Below, piece after piece: positions 45,234 through 58,392 of a stretch of 64,000 bases of DNA. Source of the DNA: Cocos nucifera (lineage: Eukaryota; Streptophyta; Magnoliopsida; Arecales; Arecaceae); contig QRFJ01006401.1 of NCBI GenBank assembly GCA_006176705.1, forward strand, positions 112,001-176,000. The letters run 5' to 3'. Below the pieces are notes generated by a model. That model did no database searches. It was not told the origin of the DNA and was given only the letters and a program-made list of their open reading frames with translations. Within the stretch, counting starts at the first letter, position 1. Each line of letters opens with the position of its first letter. The position numbers and the translations under genes were made by a program.

Positions 45234-46800
45234 ATGCCTCCCAGGAGAGCTTTAATCCGATGATCGGCGGCCTTCATGGTCCGATCCCATCCAGATCCAT
45301 CTACTTCTTCTCCACCCCCGATAACTCAGGTTCCGTCTGTAGCCATGGTAGATGTGGAGCAGTTCGACCTGCTTATCCAGCAGGTTCATGGCCTCACGGA
45401 GGTGATGCAGACCATGCATCGACAGGCCTCCGCACCGGCTCGATCGACATAGGATTCTCCAAAGTCCTATGGTCCAGTCCAGAAACAGTCAACTTGGACT
45501 ACCCAACCTCCAATCCCCGGAAGAGAGAAGTAGAGGATGAAGAGCCCCTGCTCGGACCACGACTCGACCTAGGGGGAAGCTTCGCATCCATTCCACCAGA
45601 AAACTCTGGGGATCAAAGACCGTGAAGATCTCTTGGATCAAAGGCTCTTAGAAATGAGTTGATGAATCGAAGAACTCTATCACACTTCCTCCTCATACGG
45701 TAATGACATTTGTACTGACCCTCCTTTTTTACAGAAAATTATGCAGGAATCGATCCCGTCGAACTTCAAGCTTCCATAGTTTGAGAGTTACGATGGAACC
45801 ACCGATCTGATCGACCACCTGAAAGTCTTTTGGATAATGATGTTGCTTCATAGCGTGTTGGATGCTATTTTATGTCTGACTTTTTTCTCTACCCTCAAGG
45901 GAGCCGTTAGGAATTGGTACTCGACGCTTAAGTCGAGTATCATCTTATCGTTTGATCAGATGAGTATCAGTTCACAGCCCATTTCGTCAATAGTAGACGT
46001 CCGCACCGAGGTTCGGATTTTTTGATGACCATCAGGCAGAAGAAGGAAGAATTCATTCGGACTTATGTCACTTGATTTAATGCTGCTGCATTTGAGGTCT
46101 GAGACCTAGACCAATCAGTCGCCATGGCCGCTCTCAAGGATGGCCTTCAGAAGAATGATTTGCTGTTCTTCCTAAAAAAAAGTATCCCAAGAATTTTACT
46201 GACATGCTAGCTCGGACTGAAGGTCATGCCCGGGCTGAAGAGGCCTTCAAGGCCAAGGACAATGAAGGTCATGCTGGGTGCAGGCGAGCCCGAACTCCTC
46301 TCTGGGCTTGGGGGGTGGCGAAGCCTTGACAGAAGAGTGCGCCGAGGTTCTCCCCAGCGTCAAGGTTCTTCCTAATAAAGATTTCACAACTATGCCCCCC
46401 TTAATGCCCTGAAAGTTCGAGTGCTGATGAAAATCAGGGAACAACTTTTGAAACCAGAGAGGATGCATTTTTGTCCCAGCAAGTGCAATCCCAATAAGTT
46501 CTGCCTTTATCATCATGACCACGGCCACGATACTGAGAAATGCATTCAGCTTTGGGATGAAATCGAGGAGCTCATCAGAAGGAGCCGACTGAGTTCATTC
46601 CTCCGACGCCAGTCTGAAGTAGGAAGAAGATCGGCCAGGGTTGCTGCCATAGCTAGAACCACTCGTGATGGAGAAACGACAAGGAGGTCGGCCGCCTTTC
46701 GACGTCATCAACATTACCTCTGGGGGGGCTTGGTACTTCGACGATCCATCATCTCTCAACCTCAAAGTCAATAGGAGCGCGTTCCAAATTGAGAAAGCCA
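45234..46800 (+). pseudogene. gag of the pol-deleted Tat element (decayed)
   Basis: An ATG at 45234 opens MPPRRALIR and hits a TGA at codon 10; the same frame then reads VDVEQFDLLIQQVHGLTEVM near 45360. A capsid-like region around 45780-46190 includes PIDHLKVFWIMMLL / TLKGAVRNWYSTLK-type segments and AMAALKDGLQKNDLLFFL, spread over frames. The zinc knuckle CLYHHDHGHDTEKC lies at about 46500-46545 inside the open stretch 46421-46774. Gag would bind and package element RNA. Stops and at least two frameshifts make it inactive. Other-frame and antisense frames (45260-45625, 46247-46528) are shadows. Confidence 0.82.
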
Positions 46801-46804
46801 GTAT

Positions 46805-46912
46805 GAGATAGAGGAGGTCATCTGATCCAGAGCTTATCGCCAGAAGAAACTCGGAGGAACAATGCTCCCAACGATCTTGAAAACATAAAAGATCCGGGGA
46901 TGCGCTGCCAAT
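46805..46912 (+). pseudogene. last codons of integrase joined to gag
   Basis: Around 46875-46912 the nucleotides resemble the end of the Tat integrase (the LPRxW-NxxNLRxYYQ-stop pattern also seen at about 15430 on the minus strand), with changes. It follows the end of gag within about 100 bp, marking the site of the internal deletion. Confidence 0.55.
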
Positions 46913-47049
46913 AACTTTTTTTTAATAAAATTCTTCCATTTCAATAATATTATTTCTTGATACAAAAATGATGACAGAAAAGAAGCAGTCAATAGTGGCC
47001 ATATTAGGAACAGAAAGGAGAATCTCGTCCTAACATGAGCCAGGTCAAA

Positions 47050-48240
47050 ATCTTTCAACCTTGGTTAGAGATAAGATCTCTTCTCGAGCGACCATGTCAA
47101 CCTCGACTAGAAGATAAGATCTCTTTCGAGCGATCGTGTCAACCTCGGCTAGAGATAAGATCTCTCCCGAGATCAACCTCGGCTAGGAGATAAGATCTCC
47201 CCGAGCGATCAGGCAACCTCGGCTGTAGGAGATAAGATCTCCTCCGAGCATCCGTATCAACCTCGGCAGGAGATAAGATCTCTCCGAGCGATCGGCCAAC
47301 CTCGACTGCAGGAGATAAGATCTCCCCGAGCATCCTCAACCTCGACTGCAGGAGATAAGATCTCCTCCGAGCGATCGGACAATCTCAGCTGTAGGAGATA
47401 AGATCTTCTCCGAGCATCCGTATCAACCTCGACTGCAAGAGATAAGATCTCCTCCGAGCTTCAACCTCGACTGTAGTAGATAAGATCTCCTCCGAGCGAC
47501 CGGGCCAACCTCGACTGTAGGAGATAAGATTTCCCCGAGCGTCCATATCAACCTCGACTGTAGGAGATAAGATCTCTTCCGAGCAATCGGGCCAACCTTG
47601 ATTAGGAGATAAGATCTCCCCGAGCGCCCGTAACAATCTCGATTGCAGGAGATAAGATCTCTCCAGCGATCGGATCAATCTCGACTGTAGGAGATAAGAT
47701 CTTCCCCAAGCGTCCATATCAACCTCGGCTGTAGGAGATAAGATCTTCCCTGAGCTTCAAAGTCTACGTCAACAGAAGATAAGATCTCTTCCGAGCGATC
47801 GTGCCAATCCTCGACTAAAGATAAGATCTTTTTCGAGTGCTTGAGTCAAACTCGGCTAGAGATAAGATCTCTCCCAAGCGACCGTATCAACCTTCGCCAG
47901 AGATAAGATCTTTTCCGAGCGATCGTGTCAACCTCCAGAGATAAGATCTCTTCCGACCAACCGAGCTCCAACCTCGATAAGATCTCTTCCGAGCGACCGA
48001 GCTTTAACCTCAGCCAGAGATAAGATCTTTCCGGAGCTTCGACCTCGACAGTAGGAGATAAGATCTCCCCCAAGCTTCAACCTCGACAGCAGAAAATAAG
48101 ATCTCCCCCGAGTGATCGAGGCCAACCTCGAACTGTAGGGGATGGGATCTTTTCCCTTAGCCAACCTCGACTGTAGGAGATAAGATCTCCCTCGAGTCAG
48201 CCTCGGCTGGAGATGAGATCTTCCACAAGCTTCGACCTGA
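47050..48240 (+). repeat. internal tandem array with AGATAAGATCTC core
   Basis: About 25-30 units of 35-47 bp. Each has AGATAAGATCTC(C/T), then CCGAGCGATCG or CCGAGCATCC, then CAACCTCG(A/G)CTG(T/C)AGG. It lies between the pol remnant and the 3' LTR. The same unit occurs in reverse in 40820-41245. Open frames on the minus strand here (for example 47139-47717) come from the repeat. Confidence 0.92.
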
Positions 48241-48332
48241 ACTAGGCATAGAGCCCTGAAGAGGAACTTCGGCAGTCATCTTTTTTGCACTTCCTTCCTT
48301 CGAGTTTCGAACTCGAGAGTGGGGGGCACTAT

Positions 48333-49641
48333 TATTGGGGATAAACCCTACTTCTATCGAAGTCCAGTCTGATGCTCAGCCTAATGCAACCGATAGTCAT
48401 GGAAGAGCTTCAGCAAACGAGTCTTAGCCGAACTCTTTCAACCGATCCGAACTTTTCAATGGTCGAGTCCTAGTCCAAACTCCCCAACGGTCGGGTCTTT
48501 GCCGAACTCCTTCAGCCGATCGAACTTTCCAGCAGTCGAGTCCTAGTCGAACTCTCCCAACGGCTGGGTTTTTGCCAAACTCCTTCAGTCGGTCGAACTC
48601 CTCAATGCGGCCGAGCTCCAGTCGAAACTTCTCAGCGGTCGAACTTCAGTCGAACTCCCATGAGAGTCCGAACTCCCTCCGTACTTCCTTCAGTCGGATG
48701 CCCATGAGAGCCAAACTTCCTTCGTGCTCCTTCAGTCGGATGTCCATGAGAGTTGAACTCCCTCCATGCTCCTTCAGTTAGACTTCCACGAGAGCCAAAC
48801 TCCCTCCGCGCTCCTTAGCCGGAACCCCTATAGAAGTTGAACTTTTGTCGAACTTCTTCTTCGGTCAAACTTCCTCCAGGAGCCGAAACTCCTTTCAGAT
48901 CGCTCCTGCAGATGGACTCCTCCAAGGGTCGAACTCCTTCCGAACATCTCCTTCGATCGAACGCCTTTCGGATGATCCCCACCAGAACGTATCCTCCTTT
49001 AGGAGTTCGAGCTCCCCTGAAATAGATATACGCTGAGGTTCTTCACCTAACGACTATTGAACCTCGATGGTATGACCGCCATTACTATCAGTCTAACGAT
49101 ACCTCTTTCCTCCATAACAAGTCCCCACGCGGCTCATGATCCGGAACGACATGTGGCCACCACTACTGGCGACACCACTCTCTCCGTAATCAATCCCATG
49201 CGGTCCATGACCCATCAGTATGGCTGTCACTATCCATCCGACGATGCCTTTCTCTCCGTACCAAATTCCATGTGGCCCTCGAAGCAGTCCATGATCGGAT
49301 GGTATGGCTATCACCATCAATCCGCTATAAGCTTTGTCTATAAAAAGAAATCCCTCTAGATATATTTTTCAGAAGCTCTTCTCTCTCCTAAGAAGCTCTC
49401 CTCTCTCCTCTTCCCTAAGAGGCTTCTAAGCTCTCCTCTACCCTCTAAAGCTAAAAGCTCACTTCTCATTGCTGAGCACTTCATTTTTGTTGACCAGAAA
49501 GAGCTGACTTGATCGTCGGAGGATCCTACCGGAGCCACCACCACCGACTTCGAATGAAACTTTATTTTACAGATCATCGACGGCGACCTTATCCTCCTCC
49601 ACTCCAGCTCGATCCGGCATCAACCAAATTCTGCGACAACA
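48333..49641 (+). mobile_element. 3' LTR of the pol-deleted Tat element
   Basis: Begins TATTGGGGATAAACCC (T-A instead of T-G) just after the GTGGGGGGCACTAT internal end, and ends CTGCGACAACA. TATAAAAAG at 49339-49347 is a likely TATA box. It is about 150 bp longer than the 5' LTR and differs at many positions, so the insertion is not recent. Confidence 0.88.
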
Positions 49642-49732
49642 ATATCCATCAAGAAAAAATATAGATATGGATAGATAACTATTGGATCCATATCCAAATA
49701 TCTAATTTATCCGTAATCCTATTGTTAGATAG

Positions 49733-51194
49733 GTGTGCCCTAGAAGCCAGATTGGCTAACACTTGTAATACACTTCTAAGGATAAAATTATAATTTTGAC
49801 TATAAATAATAAAATAAATTATTTTTTATTACAGTGTGTATTTAAAAGTATCTGTGATACATCCTTTGAGTTAATGATAATAATAGTTCCTATTTTCAAG
49901 AGTTAAAAATTTAAAACATAAATTTTCATTATTAACTCATAAAATGCTCCTAACCGTAGGATCATCATGAGGATGGTGATTGATTTAGAAGGTTGGTGTA
50001 TGATCGCTTCTTTAGGATAGATGAGTCTTGAGTCTACGATGTAGAGACATCGAAGTGAGAGTACAGATACTCGTTAGAGAATGAGGGCACTGAGCGTGAC
50101 CACCTCAAGCAGTCATGAGAAAGTCTACCTTCTCATCGATGACTGACTCGAAGCTGTAGTGGTGTGTCTGGTTCTTTGACCTAAGGTGCATCGACAGTTC
50201 ACCTTGAGGGTGTTATAGTTTGACTATACCATAACTCGGTCTCCTAGCCATTCAAAATTATGAGGTGTATGTTGGCTATAGCATGTTCATTGTAGAAATT
50301 GGATTGCATTGATAGAGGATCTATCTATCTCGATAGATGAGGAGCAGCCCTATGATGATCATGAGAATCAAGTCCATAAGCCCATGGCCATGGTAGAGTG
50401 AAATAATAGAAAGAGTTTTTATTAGAATTTTCACATTGGACTTGAATCGAATGATTAATTCATATGACGGATATTAGGGTTTGACAAGATCACCTTAACC
50501 ATAATCCGATCAGGTCTTAAGATAAGGGATCCTAATCACACAGGTAACTGCATTGAGAGGTTCATTTTCAGTTCTGATGGGTTGCCACCATATGCTGCTA
50601 GGTGTCACTGATGGATTTTGGAAGCAATTAGAATGATTTGGATGATCGATCATACTAGTTGTTTGAATCAAAAAAGTACTGATCCATCGGAAGGTGTTTC
50701 GATGATGTCAATGATAGAGATTATGATATATCTCATTACCATACGGAACTGAACCTAACTGGATTACATAAATAAGGGTTTAGATCTGAATATCATCAAT
50801 TGGACTAATCCAGTTTAATTGATTTGAATAAGATTCAATTAGGTTAAAGAAAATCATGCTAGCACACGATTGAGCCCAATATTCTTTTTTAAACAATCAT
50901 TAAAACTTATCTCGACTGAGCCAAATATATTTGGGCTCACTCAGAAACCTTTACTTGGTCTGACTGGAGCTTGTCCAAGTCAGAAAAAAGTTATCTTAAT
51001 TTATGAAATAAATCTAAGACAACACCTACCATTTTTCATCATCTGCTAAATTTTGTCTTTGGACTTTGGTCAAATGTTGACCTTTGACACTTAGACATTT
51101 ACCCATATGTATCATGCACCCATAGAAGAGAACCTTGGACCTTGTCCTTCCTGCTAAAAAGCAGACAGACAAAGGGCGCACGTCTAAGGAGGCA
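49733..51194 (+). mobile_element. copia-type LTR fragment
   Basis: Begins TGTTAGATAGGTGTGCCCTAG, a common plant copia LTR start. It continues without coding features to the edge of the Athila-like LTR. Some phrases (GACCTAAGG, CACCTTGAGG) are loosely like the copia LTR at 12038-14862. The 3' end is not seen, so it is probably truncated. Confidence 0.6.
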
Positions 51195-52868
51195 TAGTAA
51201 GTAACATAAATTTACCTATAAAAGCATCAATTTATCAATTAATTTATGCTTATTTTTAAGAATTAATAATTAATTGATACATATTTTTAAGAAATTTATA
51301 TTTTTATTAATTAAAAAATTAATTAAAAAATAATAAAAATAAAATATAAAATTTTAATATCAATAGAAAGAGCTTATTTTTTTGATCATAATGAAATAAG
51401 TTTCAAGCAAAATAGAGCTAAAACAAAAAAGATATGAATTTCTAAAGAAATAAAATAAAAAAATAAAATTAAATAAAAAATAACTTATGGCTTAGCCGGC
51501 TCAAGCCAACAAGTCGAAGCAGTCGGCGCATCCAAACGCACCGAGCTAAGCCGACCAAGCCAGCACGCCAAGCCAGCCACGCTAGCCGACTCAAGTCCAA
51601 AAAGCCACCCGCCGGTCTACAGCACAGTATGAACTACCAGCTCAGCAAAAATGGGCGAATCAAAGCTTACCACGTGGACTTAGACTCTTAAAGGATTTAC
51701 AGAAAATCCATCGCGGCTCATAGGGCATTTTGATCTTTTCATCCATCGATAAGAGGCGATGATTGGTTACGGTGTGCGGTGCGGCCCGTCCACGCGGTCC
51801 ATGGGAGCAGTAAACGCACGATCGTGTGGTGGTGGTTTCTTGTGGTCAAGATCGGACGGTCAAGGTTTATTCCAACTTCTGATTTGATTTTTGATTTCAT
51901 CCAGGATCGCCATCGGACGGCAGCGCTTGATTCCAACTTCGATCCGATGGTCCAGAAAAGCTCCCGATGGTGATCAGACTCTCAGGCATGTGATCAACGG
52001 CCTAATTTTTTCGCCATCAAGCATGATCCAACGATCAGCATTTAATCTGACTTGATCCGGGCCATTACACATCTATTTTTGGTATTTTTAGGAAGCATCG
52101 GATCACCATCTGATGGCTAGAATTAAAAGAACTCAATAGAATTTGTTTATGGGACTATTTCAATCCAAATTTCACTCTCAGATTTCTTCCTATTTTCATG
52201 ATTAAAATGGCCCTTAGTCCCATATTACCCAGAAGAAAATCCTCCAGCCCTCCAACATCTATTTAAGGACCCCCAGACCTCCAGAAATTAATCTCTCCGA
52301 TCAAGATGAAGCTTTGGTACAGGGTGAAGCTTAGGCTCTGGGTTAATGGCTGTTTCAAGGCAACTGGTATCGAGAGAAAAAACTAGGCTTCTACACCATC
52401 TTTCTATCCATGCTGATCTAAGATCAGAGATCAGGCTATTTTATTTTATTTTTTTTTTTAAATTTTAAATTTTATGTAATTTTAAATTTTAATAATTTTA
52501 ATTAATTAATATTTTTATGCTCTTTAATTTTATGCTCTTTATTTTTATTATAATTTAATTTTTATATTTTAATTTTATTATTTTTTATTTTATTGTAAGT
52601 AGATGCTAAGATCTAACCAGTAGATCTTAGTACCAAGTTTATTTTTCTACATAATTTAATTTTCACTTCATAATTCTAAATTTTTGACTTCAAATTCTAT
52701 TTTCAAATTTTTTTTCTTTTAAGAAAATCAAAGACTTCAAATCTAAAAATACTATCTTTCCTATGGATTCGATCCGATTTACTGCTATCTATGTATTTTT
52801 AATTATTTTAAGAAGTCGGATTAAATTGATAAACATGGTGTCTTAACGACAACATCGCGTTTCTATCA
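51195..52868 (+). mobile_element. Athila-like 5' LTR
   Basis: Aligns over its full length with the solo LTR at 1377-2984 (reverse). It ends CATCGCGTTTCTATCA; the start is degraded (TAGTAAG for TGATAAA), so 51195 is approximate. It has the shared AGATCTAACCAGTAGATCTT palindrome-like motif near 52610. Confidence 0.85.
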
Positions 52869-52874
52869 AGTTTT

Positions 52875-52893
52875 TGGCGTCGTTGTCGAGGAA
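52875..52893 (+). other. Athila-like primer-binding site
   Basis: TGGCGTCGTTGTCGAGGAA, seven bases after the LTR, close to the TGGCGCCGTTGCCGGGGA-type site (tRNA-Asp) known for this lineage; the three or four differences are all C-to-T or G-to-A changes. Confidence 0.8.
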
Positions 52894-53074
52894 AGAATAG
52901 ATGCTATTTTTTTCTTTGATTTCTTTGATTTTTTTATAAATTAATTATAAATATTTTTTTTAAATATTGCTTACTAACTTTTTATTTATTTATTTTATAA
53001 AAAAAAGAGGAAAAAGGAAGAAAGCATCTAATTTTGGTGAGATCAATCCTAACCCTAGTCCTCTTTCCTTTTTA

Positions 53075-53105
<31 letters not shown>

Positions 53106-54059
53106 AAATTAATTTTAAAAAATATTTATTTAAATCTAATTAAAAATCTCATAATAAGATTAGAAATTCTAACTGCTTAGAGCATGCATCATATTAGTTT
53201 TATTTTTATTTTTAATTTTTTTTGGTGATTGTTGGAGGTAAGATAAGCCTTATAGAATTCAATTAGTTGCATGTATCTAGTTTAAATTACATAGAATCCT
53301 TTGATTAAATTTTTTTTTGTGCATATTCATATTAAACCAAATTAAGGACACAACCTAATTAAACAAGATAAGATGGAGATTTGATCATCCTTCCTTGGCC
53401 CACAAACAACCAACCAACATCCTGCATTGACCTAAGCCTTTAATTTTAAAATCAATTAGACATCAATCCTAGAAACTCGAGCTCAATAGGACAAGAAATC
53501 CTAAGAGTTGAATCAGGTTAGGATTAGTCAATTTGACTGGTGTCTAAGAAAGTGGTTCAGGGATGATTGGGTCCGAAGGAAGGTGGTTTCTAATTGATTT
53601 CGTTAGCTTACCTGACCAAGCATAATTAGTATCTAAGGCAAGCAACGAGGGGACTCCCACCGATCTTACACTTATCTGGCTAGTTGATTGATTGATCTTA
53701 CACTTCAAAGGCTTGAAGGTGATCTTAGCAGTTAGGAGATGTCTAGATCTAGGATAACCCTTACTCAGGATTGATTGACCAACTTGATTACTAACCAACG
53801 TCAAATCAAATTAAACCTAATTCTTTTATCTCCTCTTAGTTCTTGGACTCCTTAGGACCTCTTCTCTAGAACTTTTATTTTTTTTTAATCTTTTTTTTCT
53901 CTTCAAAAATAAAATAAATAAAAAGATTGAGAACATTGAGAATATAGTAAATTCTTCAATACCCATGTGGAGAAGGATTTTAGGTCAACTAGTCAAAATA
54001 GATTTAGTTCAAATCTTACAACCTCAACATCCATAATGGATTAAGCAAATCAGTATCAG
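52894..54059 (+). other. Athila-like leader, non-coding
   Basis: AT-rich 5' untranslated region of the element. The antisense frame 53544-53804 shows no recognisable motif. Confidence 0.6.
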
Positions 54060-55392
54060 CCTTAAACCCTTAAGGACTTATGTTATCCAGTTGGTTCTGT
54101 CCAACCCTCTTGTATCGGGTTGCCCCAATCCATAGGAAACAACTTTAAAATTAAACCTCAAATCATTAATATGCTTCCAAAATTCATGAGAAATAGAGGA
54201 TGCATATATATTCATTAGAGAATTTGAAGAGGTTTGTGCAATCATGAAACTACAACAATTGTCTGAGGATGAAATTAAACTGAGATTAATCAATTTTGCC
54301 CTTAAGGATAATGCCAAAACGTGGCTTTATAGTCTTCCAAATCAATCTATCACGATCTGAGAGGGCTTTGTGAGAATATTCTTAAAAAATATTTTATTCA
54401 TCATAAAACAGCTATAATTAGAAATGAAATAAACCAATTCTATTAACTAGCTAGTGAATCATTTTGGAAATACTTCGACCGATTTAAGAACCTCTTGACC
54501 CAATGCCCATACTATGGAATAAAAACTTGGAGGCTATGCCAAATAATTTATGAAGGGTTAGATTCAAATTTTCGAACAATGCTAGAGTCCATGTGCCAGG
54601 GACAATTTATGTACAAAGGACCAAATAAAGCTTGGCAATTTTTAGAAGACCTAGCCAAGAAAAGTTTACAATGGAAAACAACAAGAAAATCAGAAAAATC
54701 CACACCTTCAAAAGGTGGAATTTACCAAACCTCCCTAGCTGCAGAAGCCAAAATTGCAACTTTGACATGTAGGCTAAAGGCCTTAGAACTTTAGAGACCA
54801 GCCAGTGTGAACCAAGTATCTGCATCCATGTGCAATAGGTACAATGCATCAGACCATGTCCTTGAGGAATGTCCCCTCCCAATGAACCAATTAGATAATG
54901 GATGTGTACAAGTGGATACCACATATCAGAGACTATTGAACAATTCCTATGCACCCACTTATAATCCAGATTGGAGGAATCATCCAAATTTTTTTATGGT
55001 CACAAAACTCAAATATAGGCGGTCCAAGTTTCAATCAGCAGAACCCAAGGCCTAATCCTATGATAAACACCTTGCCATCATCAGACTTTAATATTAATGA
55101 AAAGAAACTTAGTTCTTTAGAGAAAAGCTTGAAAACCCTAGCCAAATTTAATGCTGACACCAATGCTACCTTAAGCAATTTCATACAAACCACGGGCCAA
55201 ATTCTGAATTCAAATTCTCAGGCCATAGCCCGCTTAGAAATTGATCAGCTGGCATCTACCATAAGTGAACCTGAACGAGGCAGGCTATCTAGCCAACCTG
55301 AACCTAACCCCAAAAATCAAAATGATAGACCATTCCAAGGAAACCAGGTTAATCAAGTTAATACTATTCATTCCATAAGATCAAAAAAATAA
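54060..55392 (+). pseudogene. Athila-like gag (decayed)
   Basis: Pieces in the three plus frames line up with the Athila gag order: a YPVGSVQPSCIGLPQSIG segment (54075), FEEVCAIMKLQQLSEDEIKL and AKTWLYSLPN (54220-54340), then TQCPYYGIKTWRLCQIIYEG (54498), a zinc-knuckle-like CNRYNASDHVLEECP missing one cysteine (54830), YAPTYNPDWRNHPNF (54945), and a long hydrophilic tail ending VNTIHSIRSKK-stop (55392). Stops and frameshifts divide it. The antisense frame 54607-54987 is a shadow. Confidence 0.82.
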
Positions 55393-56220
55393 GTGGATAA
55401 TAAGGTAAATACATATGAAACTAGAGAAGACTTGAGTGTTGAGTCTATTGAGCCTCTCATTGAATCATTCATAGAAATAACTAAACCATCATCCGAGTCA
55501 TCAAAAAAAGAGGCACCCAAAGTAGAGTTGAAACCCCTCCCTGAGCACCTCAAGTATGCATATTTAGGTCTAAAGAAAATCTTGCCTGTAATTATTGCAT
55601 CAAACCTAAATCCTAACCAAGAGGAAAAATTATTAGCAGTCTTAAAAGAAAATCGAGAAGCGATAGGCTGGACCATGGCAGACATTAAAGGAATAAGCCC
55701 TTCTATAGTTCAAAATAAAAATTTAGAAGAACTAGTTAGTAACCACATAGAAGAATCCGAGTCAGGAACTAGTACTGATGCTGATTTCAATTTAAATGAG
55801 ATAGACATAGAAAAAAAGAGAATAGATGATTTACCTAAAACCTATAAACTTAAAAACCTATTCCCTTCAACCCTAGAAGCTGATTCTTCTTACAAAAATC
55901 AAAAGGCATGTAATGAAGAGTCAATGGAGTTATTTAAGCAAAATCACATTAATTTACCTTCAGAATTAAAATCGCCTTTAGTCACCATTCCAACATCCAT
56001 TGAATCAAACTTAACTCCAAATATAAAAACTCAATTCATGAGCATTTTAGAAGAACAAATAGAAAAAATTCTTAATAAACATGGATCTGAGAATGGGATC
56101 ACAAATTATGTTTTCCTAAGTAATAATGAATATATCAATAATAAAATTATAAATCAACTTTCTGAGATTAGCAATCCAAAACCATTAAAATTTATCAATC
56201 CAATATTCGACACAGGATAG
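55393..56220 (+). pseudogene. 275-codon open frame: Athila pol N-terminus fused to unassigned tail
   Basis: The frame directly continues the gag reading after a TAA/TAG-type stop at 55390-55392 (RSKK-stop-VDNKVN). Residues about 40-105 have KVELKPLPEHLKYAYLGLKK and KENREAIGWTMADIKGISPS, the conserved stretch just before RT in Athila-like pol. After SPSIV the family motif breaks off, and a lysine- and glutamate-rich tail of about 155 residues follows (ELVSNHIEESESG...KPLKFINPIFDTG) that I do not recognise. The switch point fits an internal deletion that removed RT and most of pol. It has stayed open for 828 bases. It is more likely a chance-open remnant than a functional gene. Confidence 0.65.
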
Positions 56221-56726
56221 TAAGTTGCATTGTGTCTGACTGAAAATGGTAAACTTAGCACTTGTTGGGAGGCAACCCAATATTTAGTTTTTTTTCGTCT
56301 AATTTATCTTTTCAGTTGATTTTCTTTTTAGGATAATTTGAATAAGCTGGAGGGAGAGCTAAAATTTTCAAAGTCATGTGCTGGACCAAAAATATACTGA
56401 GTTAGGTGTATTCTTTCATATTCTTTATTACATTCTTTATTTTTTCTTCTCCATTAAAGATAATATTGATTAAGTTGGAGGGAAAAAAAATAAAAATTTT
56501 CAAATTTTAAGTTCTCAAAAAAGTTAGTATTTAGTATTTAGACACCTGATTATGCTTAAGAATCGAATTAAACTAAGCATTTTTTAAAAAAATTGATGCA
56601 TGGATCAGAGAATCTATGAGATATTGAAGAATCAAGTATTAAAAAAATTCAATAAAAAGTTAAGTCTAGAATATAAAAAGTTTTTTCTTGGAGCATTTTT
56701 AATTATTTCTACTAATATTCGAATAA
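56221..56726 (+). other. Athila-like 3' tail, non-coding
   Basis: AT-rich; contains GTTGGGAGGCAACCCAATA and the TAAGTTGGAGGGA phrases typical of the region after pol. The junction to the XTH-associated segment is at 56715-56727. Confidence 0.65.
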
Positions 56727-57245
56727 TATCCATTTAAAATAAATATAGATATAAAACTTTTGCATTCAAATAATATCCATATCCGTATTTGTATTCATCA
56801 GATAAAATAAATATGGATATGGATATGCAGATCCCGATCCAGTTTCAGTCCTAGCAAAATTGCATAACCAACATATAGGCATATAACAAAGAATCAAACA
56901 ACTTCCACATGGATTATATGTAGAAGGAAAGTGGAGCTGCACGAAACAAAATATGATCGATCCAAATTAAGCCAATGTTATACTTTAATCATCACCAACA
57001 TGGAATAAATAACTTAATGGCTGCATCCTTACCTACTGGAGCTAGCTCAAATTTATCATTAATTTTTCATTATATTCTCTAAATTTTGTGCAAGACCTGA
57101 GGATCTCTTTTAGTTTAGAATTTCTATGGGTTAATATAACTAAAATTTGAATTTATATTCATAAACAAGATATAGCAAGCCGAAGGCTTAGAGAGGTAGT
57201 TAAGACAGAGAGGATTCGCTGCCTCAATAGTAGGCATGATCTTCA

Positions 57246-57953
<708 letters not shown>

Positions 57954-58392
57954 TCAAAGTCCAAAGAACATCCACCTGAGACCATTCACTTGAATCATAG
58001 GTTGAAAATGTCCTTTAATGGTAAATTTAATCATACCTTTTCCTTTTAGTACTTTTCTGGGACAATTTGCCTCTGATTTGAATGGCACTTTCAACTAAAG
58101 AGAGGGATTATTCTGAAAGCAGGCATGTATTACTATATTTGCATTGTATATACTCGGAAAATAATTCCTGTCTTCCAAATTGATTTCAGCCGAACGGCTA
58201 AAGAAAATTCACCCTCGAGCTTTTATTTTAACATATGCATGGTATCACTTTACAGGGAGAATATAACAAGATACATAGTGTTCTGTGTTCATTAACAAGA
58301 ATTATCATAAATGATCTGTCCTAGCTATAGTATCCCATAGAAGAATCAATGAATAAAAGAATTTGTCTGCCTGTTACGTGATTTCATCCTCC

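Larger units (their letters stand above)
43943..49641 (+). mobile_element. complete but pol-deleted Tat-like gypsy element
   Basis: Two LTRs in the same orientation (43943-45102 and 48333-49641) flanked by ATATC on both sides (43938-43942 and 49642-49646). The internal region is only about 3.2 kb: primer-binding-like site, gag remnant, a few last codons of integrase, then a tandem array of about 1.2 kb. Protease, RT, RNase H and most of integrase are absent. It is thus a deletion derivative that could only have moved with proteins from a full-length relative such as the one at 14863-21853. Confidence 0.9.
51195..56715 (+). mobile_element. Athila-like Ty3/gypsy element, internally deleted, without 3' LTR
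   Basis: 5' LTR 51195-52868, primer-binding site complementary to the tRNA-Asp type (52875-52893), leader, gag remnants (54060-55392), then an open frame of 275 codons (55393-56220) and a 3' tail with the TTGGGAGGCAACCCAA phrase (56267-56282) that in the family follows the integrase gene. RT, RNase H and integrase are missing. The sequence is cut at about 56715, where the duplicated XTH flank begins, so no 3' LTR is present. Confidence 0.85.

Noticed and set aside
46247..46528. 93-codon minus-strand frame
   Set aside because: Antisense of the Tat gag region; no recognisable domain.
47050..48240. Regular repeats with spacers, looking like a CRISPR array
   Set aside because: Units vary in length and sequence, the spacers are not unique, and the array is inside an LTR retrotransposon of a plant; it is a tandem repeat.
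54607..54987. 126-codon minus-strand frame
   Set aside because: Antisense shadow of Athila-like gag.
54060..56220. Possible integrated virus with an envelope-like frame
   Set aside because: All recognisable parts fit an Athila-like retrotransposon; no envelope or movement-protein features are visible in the unassigned tail.
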